Shown: positions 34,588-44,131, counted from the first letter of the stretch. The stretch: DNA of 64,000 bases from Bacteroides mediterraneensis (GCF_900128455.1 NZ_LT635783.1:214981-278980), one strand, 5' to 3'. Notes: generated from the letters alone by a model not told the origin. A program made the numbers and translations.

Positions 34588-34947
34588 TCAGCAGCATGTC
34601 CCGCCTTGATGGTGCAGGAACAGAACCATAGTCCTTTTTTTCGGTCGTGCCACAGTTCGGGCGAGCCATTTGCGGAACAGTGCAGCCGCGCCCGTGTCGA
34701 ACCTGAAAGACAGGGCTATGACCGTTCCCATGCCGTAAACGTCCGTATAACATTTTTCGTCCAGCCGTATGCGGCGGCAGTCAGCACTGTTCACTATACA
34801 GCCTTTCAACAATTTCCGGATAGCGGCTTCTACCGACACGCCACGCACATAAAACAGGCTTGCTATCTCTCCGGCTGTCATCCATATTTCCGTATCGGGA
34901 ACGACCACCGTCCTGCCTTCGATTGTTATGATGCCTCTTTTTTCCAT
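34588..34947 (-). CDS. Short RhuM-like protein
   Basis: 119 residues. EIWMTAGEIASLFYVRGVSVEAAIRKLLKGC, then a YTDVYGMGTVIALSFRFDTGAAALFRKWLARTV segment, follow the order of the RhuM family (LTQ-IAxLF ... YNLDVIISVGYRV ... FRxWA). It is much shorter than classical RhuM, ending just after the FRKWL motif with a Cys-rich tail (GGTCC). RhuM proteins occur on mobile elements with no settled function. It shares strand with the integrase and lies 26 bases downstream of it, so probably in the same transcript. Confidence 0.65.
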   Translation of the reverse strand: MEKRGIITIEGRTVVVPDTEIWMTAGEIASLFYVRGVSVEAAIRKLLKGCIVNSADCRRIRLDEKCYTDVYGMGTVIALSFRFDTGAAALFRKWLARTVARPKKRTMVLFLHHQGGTCC

Positions 34948-34973
34948 GTTTCTTTTTATTTCGGGTTTGACTT

Positions 34974-36209
34974 CTATATGGCTTGGCAGATAAGCTTTTC
35001 CATCGGGGCGAGCTTCTGTGAGAGCTGTTCCATGTCCCGGCTCATCTTTTCAGCCGTAATCTTCGCATAAATCTGTGTCGAGCGGATGCTTGTGTGCCCC
35101 ATCAGTTTTGACAGTGTTTCAATGGGTACTCCGTTGGAGAGGCATATTGTCGTGGCATAGCTGTGTCGACTTTGATGCCATGTAACGTTTTTGTTTATCC
35201 CGCATTGTTTTGCCACCTGCTTGATTCCATATTTACAGATGTTATAGCATGGGACGGGAAGTAGTTTCCCATCTTTTGAAACTCCCTTGTATTTATCAAT
35301 GATGTGTTTCGCCACGTCCAGCAGACGGATATTCGTTTCTACTCCCGTTTTCTGGCGGCTCGTCTTTATCCACAAATGACCGTCGAAAGAGATTTGCAGA
35401 TTCTCTTCCGTCAGATTTGCCATATCGCGCCAACTCAACCCTGTGAAGCAGCAGAAGACGAACAGGTCACGTATCAGTCCGTAGTTTTTCTTTTTGAATG
35501 TGCCGTTTATCATCTGTGCAATTTCCTCTTTCGTCAGGTAGCCGCGTTTTGTATCTTCCTTTGTGATATGATAGGCATAAAACGGGTCACGCTGCAACCA
35601 TCCGTTGTTGATGGCGGTAAAGATGATACTTTTGAATGGCATCATGTACGACCATACCGTATTGGTGCAGTGCCCTTTCTCCACGCGAAGGAACAGCTCG
35701 AAGTCCGTGATGAAGGCGGGGGCAAGCTCTTTCAAGGCGATGTCCTCCATCTTGTAGCGTGTCCTGACAAATTCTGAAAGATGCTTGTAAACGACCTCAT
35801 ATTTCCAATAACTACGCTGGCTTTTCATTTTGCCGACCAGTTTTGCATAGTCATCGTTATGCTGCCGGAATACGGCAAGCAGAGTCTTGTGGTTCATACC
35901 CATACCGAGATACTCGTTACGCACTTTCTCTGCCGTGACATAGGTGTTGCGGTCGCATACGTCCTGATATGCCTTGTTCACACCCACACGGATTTTGTCA
36001 AGCATACGGTTGCCTTCCAGAGCGACGTTGCTCCTTCCGGTCAGACGGCCCATTTCCACACTCCACAATTTTTCCTCCACATCCAGCTTGCAACTGAACT
36101 GTGCTATTTTTCCGTTCACCGTGATACGGCACATAACCGGTATCAGCCCGTTCTTCTTCGGCGCATTGCGCTTCAGGTAAAATAAAATCTTGAATGTACT
36201 TCTGCTCAT
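34974..36209 (-). CDS. int: IntDOT-type tyrosine integrase
   Basis: 411 residues, the same length as IntDOT of CTnDOT. N-terminal arm-binding domain (FKILFYLKRNAPKKNGLIPVMCRI), a SAM-like core-binding domain (about 110-210) and the catalytic domain with FTGLSWRDMANL, HQSRH (His345, Arg348), GHTS (His372) and nucleophile Tyr381. The usual box I Arg is replaced by Ser259 (TGLS), with Arg261 two residues on, as known for IntDOT. It integrates and excises the ICE at sites with a GTAnnTTTGC core. The start is the ATG at 36209. A possible core or promoter lies 18 bases upstream. Confidence 0.93.
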   Translation of the reverse strand: MSRSTFKILFYLKRNAPKKNGLIPVMCRITVNGKIAQFSCKLDVEEKLWSVEMGRLTGRSNVALEGNRMLDKIRVGVNKAYQDVCDRNTYVTAEKVRNEYLGMGMNHKTLLAVFRQHNDDYAKLVGKMKSQRSYWKYEVVYKHLSEFVRTRYKMEDIALKELAPAFITDFELFLRVEKGHCTNTVWSYMMPFKSIIFTAINNGWLQRDPFYAYHITKEDTKRGYLTKEEIAQMINGTFKKKNYGLIRDLFVFCCFTGLSWRDMANLTEENLQISFDGHLWIKTSRQKTGVETNIRLLDVAKHIIDKYKGVSKDGKLLPVPCYNICKYGIKQVAKQCGINKNVTWHQSRHSYATTICLSNGVPIETLSKLMGHTSIRSTQIYAKITAEKMSRDMEQLSQKLAPMEKLICQAI

Positions 36210-36227
36210 GGCTCTACTTTTTTGTTT

Positions 36228-36237
36228 GCAAAATTAC
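36228..36237 (-). promoter_or_regulatory. GTAATTTTGC upstream of int: -7 promoter element and/or att core
   Basis: The minus strand reads GTAATTTTGC, an exact match to the CTnDOT-type att core GTAnnTTTGC, and also contains TAATTTTG, an exact Bacteroides -7 element. It lies 18 bases before the integrase ATG, so a promoter is the simpler reading. Confidence 0.5.
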
Positions 36238-36534
36238 CTTGTGTAGAGCTGTTGGGCTGTATGTAAACCACAGCGGATTACGGCAATCGAACCTGGCGTA
36301 AGACTTTTTGCGTTCCAAAGCCATCAAACGCCTGATTAAGTGCTATTTTTACCTCGCTCTGCCGTCCTTTTCCGTACCGTTACCGTTACGCAAATACGGT
36401 AACGGGATAGTAACGTATCTATGGTTCAACTTGGCTTTCGGAAGGTTTCCGTTGGCACTCGCTTAAATCGTCAATATTCCGTAAACTGCTAATTTCCAAT
36501 CATTCTTCTGTGGTTTGCTCAGTATCTCACTTTT
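36238..36534. other. ICE end region, attachment site expected here
   Basis: About 300 bases with no convincing gene, between the integrase promoter and the chromosomal regulator promoter. It holds a 29-base perfect palindrome (36377-36405). No second exact GTAnnTTTGC is present, so the junction is not fixed by sequence alone. Confidence 0.5.
36377..36405. repeat. Perfect inverted repeat near the ICE end
   Basis: CCGTTACCGT (36377-36386), 9-base spacer TACGCAAAT, ACGGTAACGG (36396-36405). There is no T-run, so not a terminator. It lies about 170 bases from the integrase start, where arm sites or accessory protein sites would be expected. Confidence 0.7.
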
Positions 36535-36539
36535 TTGTA

Positions 36540-36547
36540 TTATCTTT
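36540..36547 (+). promoter_or_regulatory. -7 promoter element for the hybrid regulator
   Basis: TATCTTTG, an exact TAnnTTTG match 24 bases before the ATG at 36571, with TTTG about 23 bases further upstream. Confidence 0.6.
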
Positions 36548-36570
36548 GTCTGAAAAGTGAAAGAAATCTC

Positions 36571-39500
36571 ATGAGAAAAAGAAGTGCACGACTTTATCTG
36601 TGGCTGATATTCTGCCTGTGTTATCCTACTGTATGGCTTTATGCCGTTCAAAGTTCCAGCCGTTTTTCGTTGGCTACCATTACGATGAACGAAGGTTTGC
36701 CGTATAACTTTGTGGATGATATCCTCAAGTCGAGCGACGGTTATTTGTGGGTGACGACCTACGGGGGAGGAGTGGCCAGGTATGACGGACATGAGTTTGT
36801 GACCTTTCACACCAATGCAACCGATAAAACAAGAGTATTGAAAAGCAACTTTGTGGAAAAGCTGGCAGAAGATACTTTTCATCGCATCTGGATGGCAGGG
36901 GAAGCCGGTATCGAATTGCTTTCTATAGAAAATATGCAAATATTGTCGGCGGAATCTTTACAGTCACGGCAGATGACAGCCTTGATGAAGCAGCCTTCCA
37001 GTTTCTTACTGGTCAGCAAAGCCGGAAACTTGTGGGTTTGCAGCCGTGGAAAGATATATAAGGTAGTCTTTGATGCCACGGGTGCCGTTAAGCAGGTGAT
37101 TCATGTGTCAGATACCTCCCTGAATGAACGTGGTTGTGTGCTGGCCGAAATAGACGGTTATATATGGTTCCTGCATAAGGGAAAACTTTGCCGGATAAAT
37201 GAAGAGGTAGAAGGGGTGCAAGAGCCGCAGCCGGTTTCTGTCTCCTTGAAAATCTCACCACGCGATGCGGTATTCTGTATTTATCATTGTCGGAATGAGG
37301 TCTGGATTGGCACAAGCAATGGCTTGTTCTGTTATGACTTGGCTACAGACACGAGTTCTCATTACTTGTATGATCCGCACAACCCCAAGTCTTTGTCGCA
37401 GAATTATGTAACGGCAATTACTTCCACACGAGACAATGAGATTATTGTCGGCACCTTAATGGGGTTGAATATTTTCAATGCGTCTACTTCTGATTTTACC
37501 CGTATCCAGGCCACTGAGGTGATGGGAATGCATGGCCTTTCCTGCAATTTCATCAACTCTTTGTTTACGGATGAGGAAAATGAAATTGTGTGGATTGGTA
37601 CAGAAATTGGAGGATTGAACAAGATGTTTCCTTCGCGCTTGTCGGTTGTCAATTATTATTATGAGCCCAACAAGGCGGGAACTCTTTCTAAGAATCCGGT
37701 TAATGCGATTGTGGAAGATGAATACCATACGTTATGGGTGGGTACGGTGGAAGGAGGCCTGAATTGTCGACTGAAAGGAAGTGACCGTTTTTTGCATTAT
37801 ACCACCGATGCACCTGCTTATTTGGCCCACAATACGGTAAGTGTGTTGGCTTTGGATGACAAGGACCGTTTGTATATCGGTACCTGGGGAGGAGGACTGG
37901 GGTGGATAGACCGTCGGCCTTCAGCTCCGAAACGTTATGTCCCTTTGCCATTAAAGGATGCTTTTGTGTCGAGTCTGGCATTCGATTCCATCAACCGGTT
38001 GGTGTGGATTGGCACGATGGGAAATCTGTATGTGTATAATCCGGTCGACGGCAGTATCGTGGAACCGTTTTTGAATGAGAAAAAAGAGCTGGTCAATCAA
38101 AATGCATTGGGTATGTGCATTACCCGTGAGAAGGAGCTTTGGGCGTCTTCCCCTTTCGGTTTGTTGCGTATTGACCTCGTAGCGTATGGGAAAGGACAAC
38201 TGAAATATAAAAAGTATATATATAAATTGGATGAGCCGGCTTCGGAAAAGAAGGAACGCATTACGTCTGTTTTCCAGTCGAAGAATGGGATAATCTGGTT
38301 AGGGAGCAATGGCAACGGGTTTTATAAGGCACAAAGAAAAGGAAATGATTATCAGTTTACGGCCTTCACGAAATATGACGGTTTGGTGAGCAACAGTGTA
38401 CGTGGTATTTTGGAGGACTGGTATGGGAATATCTGGGTTTCTACCGACAATGGTTTGTCACGCTTTAATATAAAAGATGAATCTTTTCGCAATTACAGTC
38501 AGACTGACGGTTTGGTTTCGAAGCAATTTTATTGGAATGCCGATGCCTTGTCCTATGATAAAGAGCGTTTGTTTTTCGGCAGTCAAAAAGGACTGATAGA
38601 AATACATCCGATGCTTGAAACGGAAAGTGAGCATAGGTTTCCTTTGGTGCTTACCCATTGTTGGGTGTTTGGGCAGGAAGTCTTTCCGCAGGATGGAATG
38701 ATTACGATGCATGAAAGCGATAAATCGCTTTCCTTTGAATTCTCCGCGCTGGATTATGCGTTGGAGTCGCAGGCACAATACGCCTATCGGTTGAAAGGGT
38801 TTGATGATACATGGGTGACGGTACCGGCCAGCCGGAATAATGCAACCTATACGAATCTTTATCCGGGTAAATATACGTTTCAGCTCCGTTATGCGCCGGA
38901 TGGGAAACACTGGCTGGAACATACGGAAGAACTGGTCATTGTGGTGCGGCCTTATTTTTACAAAACAGCTTGGTTTTTGTTGTCTGTGCTATTTATTTTG
39001 TCGTTTGGAGGATATCGGTTCCTGTTGTGGCGTTACAAAACGATGAAACGTCAGCAGAATTTACTGCATCAGATGGTGGAAGAACGTACCTCTGAACTGG
39101 AAGAACAGAAAAAACTGCTTTCCAACCAGACGCAGGAGCTTTCCGAACAGAATAAGCTGTTGAAAGACCAGAATGAGAAGATTACTGCACAAAAGAATCA
39201 GATTCTGGAAATGTCGCGGAAGGTGGAGGAACTGACCATCGACAAGCTGGCTTTCTTTACGAATATCACGCATGAGTTCCGTACCCCGCTGACTTTGATT
39301 ATAGGACCTATCGAGCGGGCTTTGAAGCTGAGTTATAATCCGCAAGTCATTGAACAGCTGCATTTGGTGGAGCGGAATTCCAAGTATCTGCTTTCACTGG
39401 TTAACCAGTTGATGGATTTTCGGAAAGTGGAGGAAGGGCATATCAAGATTGCCACGAACTATGGGAATCTGAAGGCTTTTATGTGTGAACTGGTTCCTCC

Positions 39501-40767
39501 TTTTGTCGATTATGCTACCAGCCGCGGTATTACTCTTCAGCTGTATCTTCATCTTCCCTCTCCGTTCCTTATGTTTGACGAGGATGTGATGCGTAAGATT
39601 ATGACCAATCTGATTAGCAATGCCTTGAAGTTTACTCCGAAAGGAGGCAGTATTGGCATTTATGTGGGAGTGATTGGTTCTGGAAAAGACAGGAAACTAT
39701 TTATCAGTGTCCGTGATACAGGAAAGGGAATCCCGGAACAGGATATGGAGCGTATCTTTTCACAGTTCTATCAGTCGGACAATCAGAGTCAGGAATCTGT
39801 GAGCGGACAGAGCGGAACGGGAATCGGACTTTATCTGTGTCGGGAACTGATAGGTCTGCTTAATGGAAAAATCTATGCCAAGAATAACCCCGTGAAAGGT
39901 ACTTCTTTCCGTATCCTGTTGCCTGCACTATATGGTGAGTCGCAGAATGTACAGGATTCGGACACCGATAAGGAGGATGTGGTAGTGGATATTCCCCGGA
40001 ATGGAAAAATGACTGTGCTGGTAGTGGAAGACAATAAAGATATGCGTGATTACATCCGTTCTATTTTGGTGGAGTATTATAATGTTTTGGAAGCCACCCA
40101 GGGTGAAGAAGCCTTGGCTGTATTGCGTACCAGCAGTGTGGATTTTATCATCAGCGATTTGATGATGCCGGTGATGGATGGAATGGAACTGTCGCGCAGG
40201 GTGAAGAATAATTTTGCGATTTCGCACATTCCTTTCCTGATGCTGACAGCTAAAACCTCCGATGAGGCCCGCTTGGAAAGTTATAGGATGGGGGCAGACG
40301 CATTTCTGTTGAAGCCTTTTGATGAGAACATGCTCTTGGCCCGTATCTCCAATATTCTGGAGAACCGGAGACGTGTCCAGCAGAAGTTTTCCATCGACAT
40401 GAATACAGATACATTGGAGGTAGAAGAAAACTCCGGTGATAAAAAATTTCTTAATAAAGCCATGGCAGTGGTAAAGGAAAACTACAAGAATCCCGACTTT
40501 GAGGTCAGCGATTTCATTGAAGCGGTAGGCATCAGCAAGAGTCTGTTGAATAAAAAAATGCAAAGTCTGACGGGGCAGTCGGCCGGTCAGTTTATCCGTA
40601 ACTATCGTTTGAATCTGGCCCGTGAACTCCTGTTGAAGAACAGAGTGAGCCGGGCGATGAACATTTCTGAAATTGCTTATGAAGTGGGATTCAATGATCC
40701 AAAGTATTTTACGCGTTGTTTCACGAAGCATTTTAATGTAACTCCGAGCAGTCTGTTGGATAGTTAA
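36571..40767 (+). CDS. Hybrid two-component system regulator (HTCS) of PUL 1
   Basis: 1398 residues from the ATG at 36571 (MRKRSARLYLW). The in-frame codons upstream lie over the promoter element, so a longer form is unlikely. A signal-like helix precedes a periplasmic double beta-propeller (Reg_prop repeats such as VWIGTEIGGLNKM, LWVGTVEGGLN, IWLGSNGNGFY), then a Y_Y_Y domain, a membrane helix about 798-822, HisKA with HEFRTPL (His901), HATPase (NLISNALKF, DTGKGIPE, GTGIGLYL), a receiver with Asp1196 (ISDLMMP) and an AraC-type HTH (about 1290-1398). One protein thus senses an oligosaccharide outside and activates the adjacent SusC/D operon. It is the first chromosomal gene beside the ICE. 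Confidence 0.93.
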   Translation: MRKRSARLYLWLIFCLCYPTVWLYAVQSSSRFSLATITMNEGLPYNFVDDILKSSDGYLWVTTYGGGVARYDGHEFVTFHTNATDKTRVLKSNFVEKLAEDTFHRIWMAGEAGIELLSIENMQILSAESLQSRQMTALMKQPSSFLLVSKAGNLWVCSRGKIYKVVFDATGAVKQVIHVSDTSLNERGCVLAEIDGYIWFLHKGKLCRINEEVEGVQEPQPVSVSLKISPRDAVFCIYHCRNEVWIGTSNGLFCYDLATDTSSHYLYDPHNPKSLSQNYVTAITSTRDNEIIVGTLMGLNIFNASTSDFTRIQATEVMGMHGLSCNFINSLFTDEENEIVWIGTEIGGLNKMFPSRLSVVNYYYEPNKAGTLSKNPVNAIVEDEYHTLWVGTVEGGLNCRLKGSDRFLHYTTDAPAYLAHNTVSVLALDDKDRLYIGTWGGGLGWIDRRPSAPKRYVPLPLKDAFVSSLAFDSINRLVWIGTMGNLYVYNPVDGSIVEPFLNEKKELVNQNALGMCITREKELWASSPFGLLRIDLVAYGKGQLKYKKYIYKLDEPASEKKERITSVFQSKNGIIWLGSNGNGFYKAQRKGNDYQFTAFTKYDGLVSNSVRGILEDWYGNIWVSTDNGLSRFNIKDESFRNYSQTDGLVSKQFYWNADALSYDKERLFFGSQKGLIEIHPMLETESEHRFPLVLTHCWVFGQEVFPQDGMITMHESDKSLSFEFSALDYALESQAQYAYRLKGFDDTWVTVPASRNNATYTNLYPGKYTFQLRYAPDGKHWLEHTEELVIVVRPYFYKTAWFLLSVLFILSFGGYRFLLWRYKTMKRQQNLLHQMVEERTSELEEQKKLLSNQTQELSEQNKLLKDQNEKITAQKNQILEMSRKVEELTIDKLAFFTNITHEFRTPLTLIIGPIERALKLSYNPQVIEQLHLVERNSKYLLSLVNQLMDFRKVEEGHIKIATNYGNLKAFMCELVPPFVDYATSRGITLQLYLHLPSPFLMFDEDVMRKIMTNLISNALKFTPKGGSIGIYVGVIGSGKDRKLFISVRDTGKGIPEQDMERIFSQFYQSDNQSQESVSGQSGTGIGLYLCRELIGLLNGKIYAKNNPVKGTSFRILLPALYGESQNVQDSDTDKEDVVVDIPRNGKMTVLVVEDNKDMRDYIRSILVEYYNVLEATQGEEALAVLRTSSVDFIISDLMMPVMDGMELSRRVKNNFAISHIPFLMLTAKTSDEARLESYRMGADAFLLKPFDENMLLARISNILENRRRVQQKFSIDMNTDTLEVEENSGDKKFLNKAMAVVKENYKNPDFEVSDFIEAVGISKSLLNKKMQSLTGQSAGQFIRNYRLNLARELLLKNRVSRAMNISEIAYEVGFNDPKYFTRCFTKHFNVTPSSLLDS

Positions 40768-40842
40768 TGTCTATTTGGCAAAAGAAGGATGTATTGTTGC
40801 AGAATCTGAATCTATTGTAGTAGAGAGGAAAAAAGATTGTCC

Positions 40843-40882
40843 TTTTATCCTCCTATTTGTAGGGTTTTGTCCTCCTGTTTTT
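40843..40882. repeat. Direct repeat upstream of susC, period 22
   Basis: TTTTATCCTCCTATTTGT (40843-40860) and TTTTGTCCTCCTGTTTTT (40865-40882) match at 15 of 18 positions with a 22-base period. This suits a dimer of the regulator's AraC-type domain upstream of the susC promoter. Confidence 0.6.
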
Positions 40883-40927
40883 TAATGATTCTTTTGCGAA
40901 TTTTAGGATATAAACACTAAATTCGCA

Positions 40928-40945
40928 ATGCATTTACAAATGCAT
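40928..40945. repeat. Palindrome ATGCATTT-AC-AAATGCAT before susC
   Basis: A perfect 8-bp inverted repeat with a 2-base centre, 33 bases before the susC ATG, within the likely 5' leader or promoter. Confidence 0.55.
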
Positions 40946-40977
40946 GCCTTATTATTAACTTTAAAATTATAGTATTT

Positions 40978-43900
40978 ATGAACAACAAGACAATGCTTAG
41001 TTCAGCTTATCGGACTTTCAGCTTGATTTGGCTCTTGCTGTTTGTTTTTTGTTCGGTAACATTTGCCCAGACAATGGAAGTAAAAGGTAAGGTTGTCGAC
41101 TCAAAACAGGAGCCACTCATTGGTGTGAATGTCGTTGTGAAGGGGACAACGAACGGTACTATTACTGATTTCGATGGTAATTTTATTCTCACGGTCTCTA
41201 AAGGGGAAACCCTTCAATTCAGTTACATTGGTTTTACTTCTAAAGATGTGGTAGTCACTTCTTCCGATTTGGTAGTGGAGATGAAGGAAGATACCGAAAC
41301 ATTGGATGAGGTAGTGGTTGTAGGTTATGGTACACAGAAAAAAGGGTCGTTGACAGGTGCGATTACCGCTGTGAAATCCGAGGAACTGGTGAAAACTACC
41401 ACTCCGACTACTGCCGGTGCTTTGGTTGGTAAGGCTCCTGGTATTTCCGCCCGTCAGGCAGATGGACGTCCGGGTGCCAGCGCTTCCATTCAGATTCGTA
41501 ACATGGGTACTCCGTTGTATGTCATCGATGGAATTCAATGTGAGGAAGGACAGTTCAACAATATTGATGTGAATGATATTGAAAGTATCACTGTCTTGAA
41601 GGATGCTTCGGCTGCCATTTATGGTTTGCGGGCTGCGAATGGTGTTGTATTGGTTACTACAAAATCCGGAAAAAGAAATGAGAAGAGTGCTGTTTCTGCC
41701 AATTTCTATTATGGTATGCAGAACTTCATGCGTTATCCGGAAGTGGCGGATGCCGCTACTTTCTATGAAGGACGTATGCAGGCTGACTTGAATACGTATG
41801 GTTCTACCGCACGCACAATGGACGAATTGAATCTTTGGCGGCAGGGTCAGGGAAAATATTCCAGCTTCGACTGGCAAGATTTTATTGTCAATGAGAATGC
41901 GCCTATGTGGTATGGCAATGTGAGCATTGACGGAGGTTCTGAAGCGATTAATTATCACGTAGGTATTTCACATACAGACCAGGATGCCATGATTCATGGC
42001 TTTAATTTTCAGCGTACGAATATCCAGAGTAATGTGGAGGCGAACATTACTCCTAAATTTAAAGTGGGTGTACGCGTGAGCGGACGTATCGAATCACGTC
42101 ACAATGTCGGTGTGCCGGGATTGGACGACTATTGGCAGCCGTATTATGCCATGTTCCAGAACTGGCCGACACAGCATGCGTATGCCAACGATAATCCCAA
42201 TTATGTGAACGAAACTCGTAACAATGCCACTGGCGCTGCTATTTTTGATGAAAACATCACGGGTTATACAGATGATGTATGGAAATCCGGAACGGTCAAT
42301 GCCTATGCAGAATGGCAGACTCCGCTGGAAGGTTTGAAAGCACGTGTAGCCTATAACTATTGGATTGCCCAGAATGACCAGGAACAGTTTGAATATACAT
42401 ACGATGTATATCGTTATGATGAAGCGACAGACACGTATACGGCAGTGCCCGGAAACTTGAATCCATGGCGTCGTCGTATCAAAGAGCAGCGTCAGGAAAA
42501 AACCTTCCAGGCTCAGTTGAACTATGACCATACATTCGATAATGCGCACCATGTGTCTGGCGTGCTGGGTATAGAAACATTTGAAAAGGATGCCGACTGG
42601 ACACAGTACAACACACTGCCTTCCAATAATTATATTTCTGTGACCAACGGTATCAGTAATATGCAGTCATTGGACAATACAGTCACCGTATCTCGTCGTG
42701 CCGGTCTGGTGTTCCGTGCCGCTTATGATTACCGTAGCAAGTATTTCGCAGAATTTAGTGGACGTTATGATGGTTCTTATCTGTTTGCCGAAGGACATCG
42801 TTGGGGATTCTTCCCTTCTGTATCTGGAGGTTGGAGAATTTCCGAAGAACCTTTTATGGAGAATGTGAGAGAAGTGACCAAACTGTCTAACTTGAAAATC
42901 AGAGCTTCATGGGGACAGATGGGAGATGACCAGTATAACAATGCCAATATCGTCACACCGTATGCTTTCTTGGATGGATATACCTATGGTAATACAGCAG
43001 ATGGTGCCGTTTTGGACGGGAATGCGGTTTCAAGAGTGGAATATCGTGGAATTCCAGTCACCAACTTGAGCTGGATTAAATCTACACTGGTGAATGTGGG
43101 ATTGGATTTTGGTTTCTTTGATGACCGTTTGAGCGGTACATTCGAATTGTTCCAACGTAAGCGTACCGGTCTTCCTGCCATGCGTTATGATGTATTGGTT
43201 CCGGTGGAAGTAGGTTTCGACCTTTCCAATGAGAACCTGAACTCAGATTATCATAAAGGACTGGAATTCGGTATTAACTGGAGAGACCAGGTCAATGACT
43301 TCAGATATTCTATTGGCGGTAACTTCACATTAGCTCGCCGCATGATGGGCGAATCTTACAAACCACGTTTCGGTTCGAGCTGGGACGAATACCGTAATTC
43401 AACTGAAAACCGTTGGGCTTCTACTTTCTGGGGTTATGAAATTGCCGGTCGTTTTGAAAACTACGAACAGATTCAGAATTACCCGGTAGATAATGATGGA
43501 GAAGGTAACTCTACCATGTTGCCAGGAGACTTTATTTATAAAGACCAGAACGGGGATGGTGTCATCAACGAACTGGATGAACGTCCGATTGCCTATAGTG
43601 CCGGAGAACTTCCTTATATGAACTTCAGTTTGAATTCTTCATTCGAATGGAAGGGATTTGATTTACAGATGGACTGGAATGGAGCTGCCGGACAGTCGTA
43701 CGAAATGTGCTGGGAAGTAGCTTATCCTTTCCAAGGGGATGGTAACTCTACCGAATATTTGTTGACCGATAGCTGGCATCGTGTAGACCCGACGGACCCG
43801 ACTTCCGACTGGGTTGCCGGAGAATTCCCTGCTACCCGTTATGCCGGTGCCAATGTAAGTTTCACTCGCCGTAGCGACTTCTGGGTAAAGAAGGTATGGT

Positions 43901-44118
43901 ATCTGAAACTCCGTACATTGGAATTGGGTTACACTTTGCCGAAGTCTGTCACCAACAAGATGCGTCTGAACCGTTTGCGTTTCTATGTAAATGCTTATAA
44001 CTTGTTTAGCATTGATAACATGCACCGTTACCAGCTGGATCCGGAAATCACTTCTAACAGTGCTTTGGTAACTCCGAACTTGCGTACCATTTCCTTTGGT
44101 TTGAATCTTAACTTTTAA
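40978..44118 (+). CDS. SusC-like TonB-dependent outer-membrane transporter (PUL 1)
   Basis: 1046 residues. Signal peptide ends near FAQ. A carboxypeptidase-regulatory-like domain (VKGKVVDSKQEPLIGVNVVVKGT) is followed by the TonB box region DEVVVVGYGTQKKGSLTGAI, the plug (PLYVIDGIQC ... DIESITVLKDASAAIYG) and a long beta-barrel ending ISFGLNLNF, with the C-terminal aromatic residue typical of barrels. It imports an oligosaccharide delivered by the SusD partner. It is followed after 13 bases by susD. It is intact and of normal length. Confidence 0.95.
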   Translation: MNNKTMLSSAYRTFSLIWLLLFVFCSVTFAQTMEVKGKVVDSKQEPLIGVNVVVKGTTNGTITDFDGNFILTVSKGETLQFSYIGFTSKDVVVTSSDLVVEMKEDTETLDEVVVVGYGTQKKGSLTGAITAVKSEELVKTTTPTTAGALVGKAPGISARQADGRPGASASIQIRNMGTPLYVIDGIQCEEGQFNNIDVNDIESITVLKDASAAIYGLRAANGVVLVTTKSGKRNEKSAVSANFYYGMQNFMRYPEVADAATFYEGRMQADLNTYGSTARTMDELNLWRQGQGKYSSFDWQDFIVNENAPMWYGNVSIDGGSEAINYHVGISHTDQDAMIHGFNFQRTNIQSNVEANITPKFKVGVRVSGRIESRHNVGVPGLDDYWQPYYAMFQNWPTQHAYANDNPNYVNETRNNATGAAIFDENITGYTDDVWKSGTVNAYAEWQTPLEGLKARVAYNYWIAQNDQEQFEYTYDVYRYDEATDTYTAVPGNLNPWRRRIKEQRQEKTFQAQLNYDHTFDNAHHVSGVLGIETFEKDADWTQYNTLPSNNYISVTNGISNMQSLDNTVTVSRRAGLVFRAAYDYRSKYFAEFSGRYDGSYLFAEGHRWGFFPSVSGGWRISEEPFMENVREVTKLSNLKIRASWGQMGDDQYNNANIVTPYAFLDGYTYGNTADGAVLDGNAVSRVEYRGIPVTNLSWIKSTLVNVGLDFGFFDDRLSGTFELFQRKRTGLPAMRYDVLVPVEVGFDLSNENLNSDYHKGLEFGINWRDQVNDFRYSIGGNFTLARRMMGESYKPRFGSSWDEYRNSTENRWASTFWGYEIAGRFENYEQIQNYPVDNDGEGNSTMLPGDFIYKDQNGDGVINELDERPIAYSAGELPYMNFSLNSSFEWKGFDLQMDWNGAAGQSYEMCWEVAYPFQGDGNSTEYLLTDSWHRVDPTDPTSDWVAGEFPATRYAGANVSFTRRSDFWVKKVWYLKLRTLELGYTLPKSVTNKMRLNRLRFYVNAYNLFSIDNMHRYQLDPEITSNSALVTPNLRTISFGLNLNF

Positions 44119-44131
44119 ATAGTGGATAATT

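Noticed and set aside
36270..36310. tRNA-like T-arm (GGTTCGATT on the minus strand) that could mark a tRNA att site
   Set aside because: The flanking bases do not pair as a T stem, and no acceptor, D or anticodon arm can be drawn.
36535..36570. Longer start for the hybrid regulator
   Set aside because: The extra codons cover an exact -7 promoter element, and the next ATG starts a typical signal-helix N-terminus.
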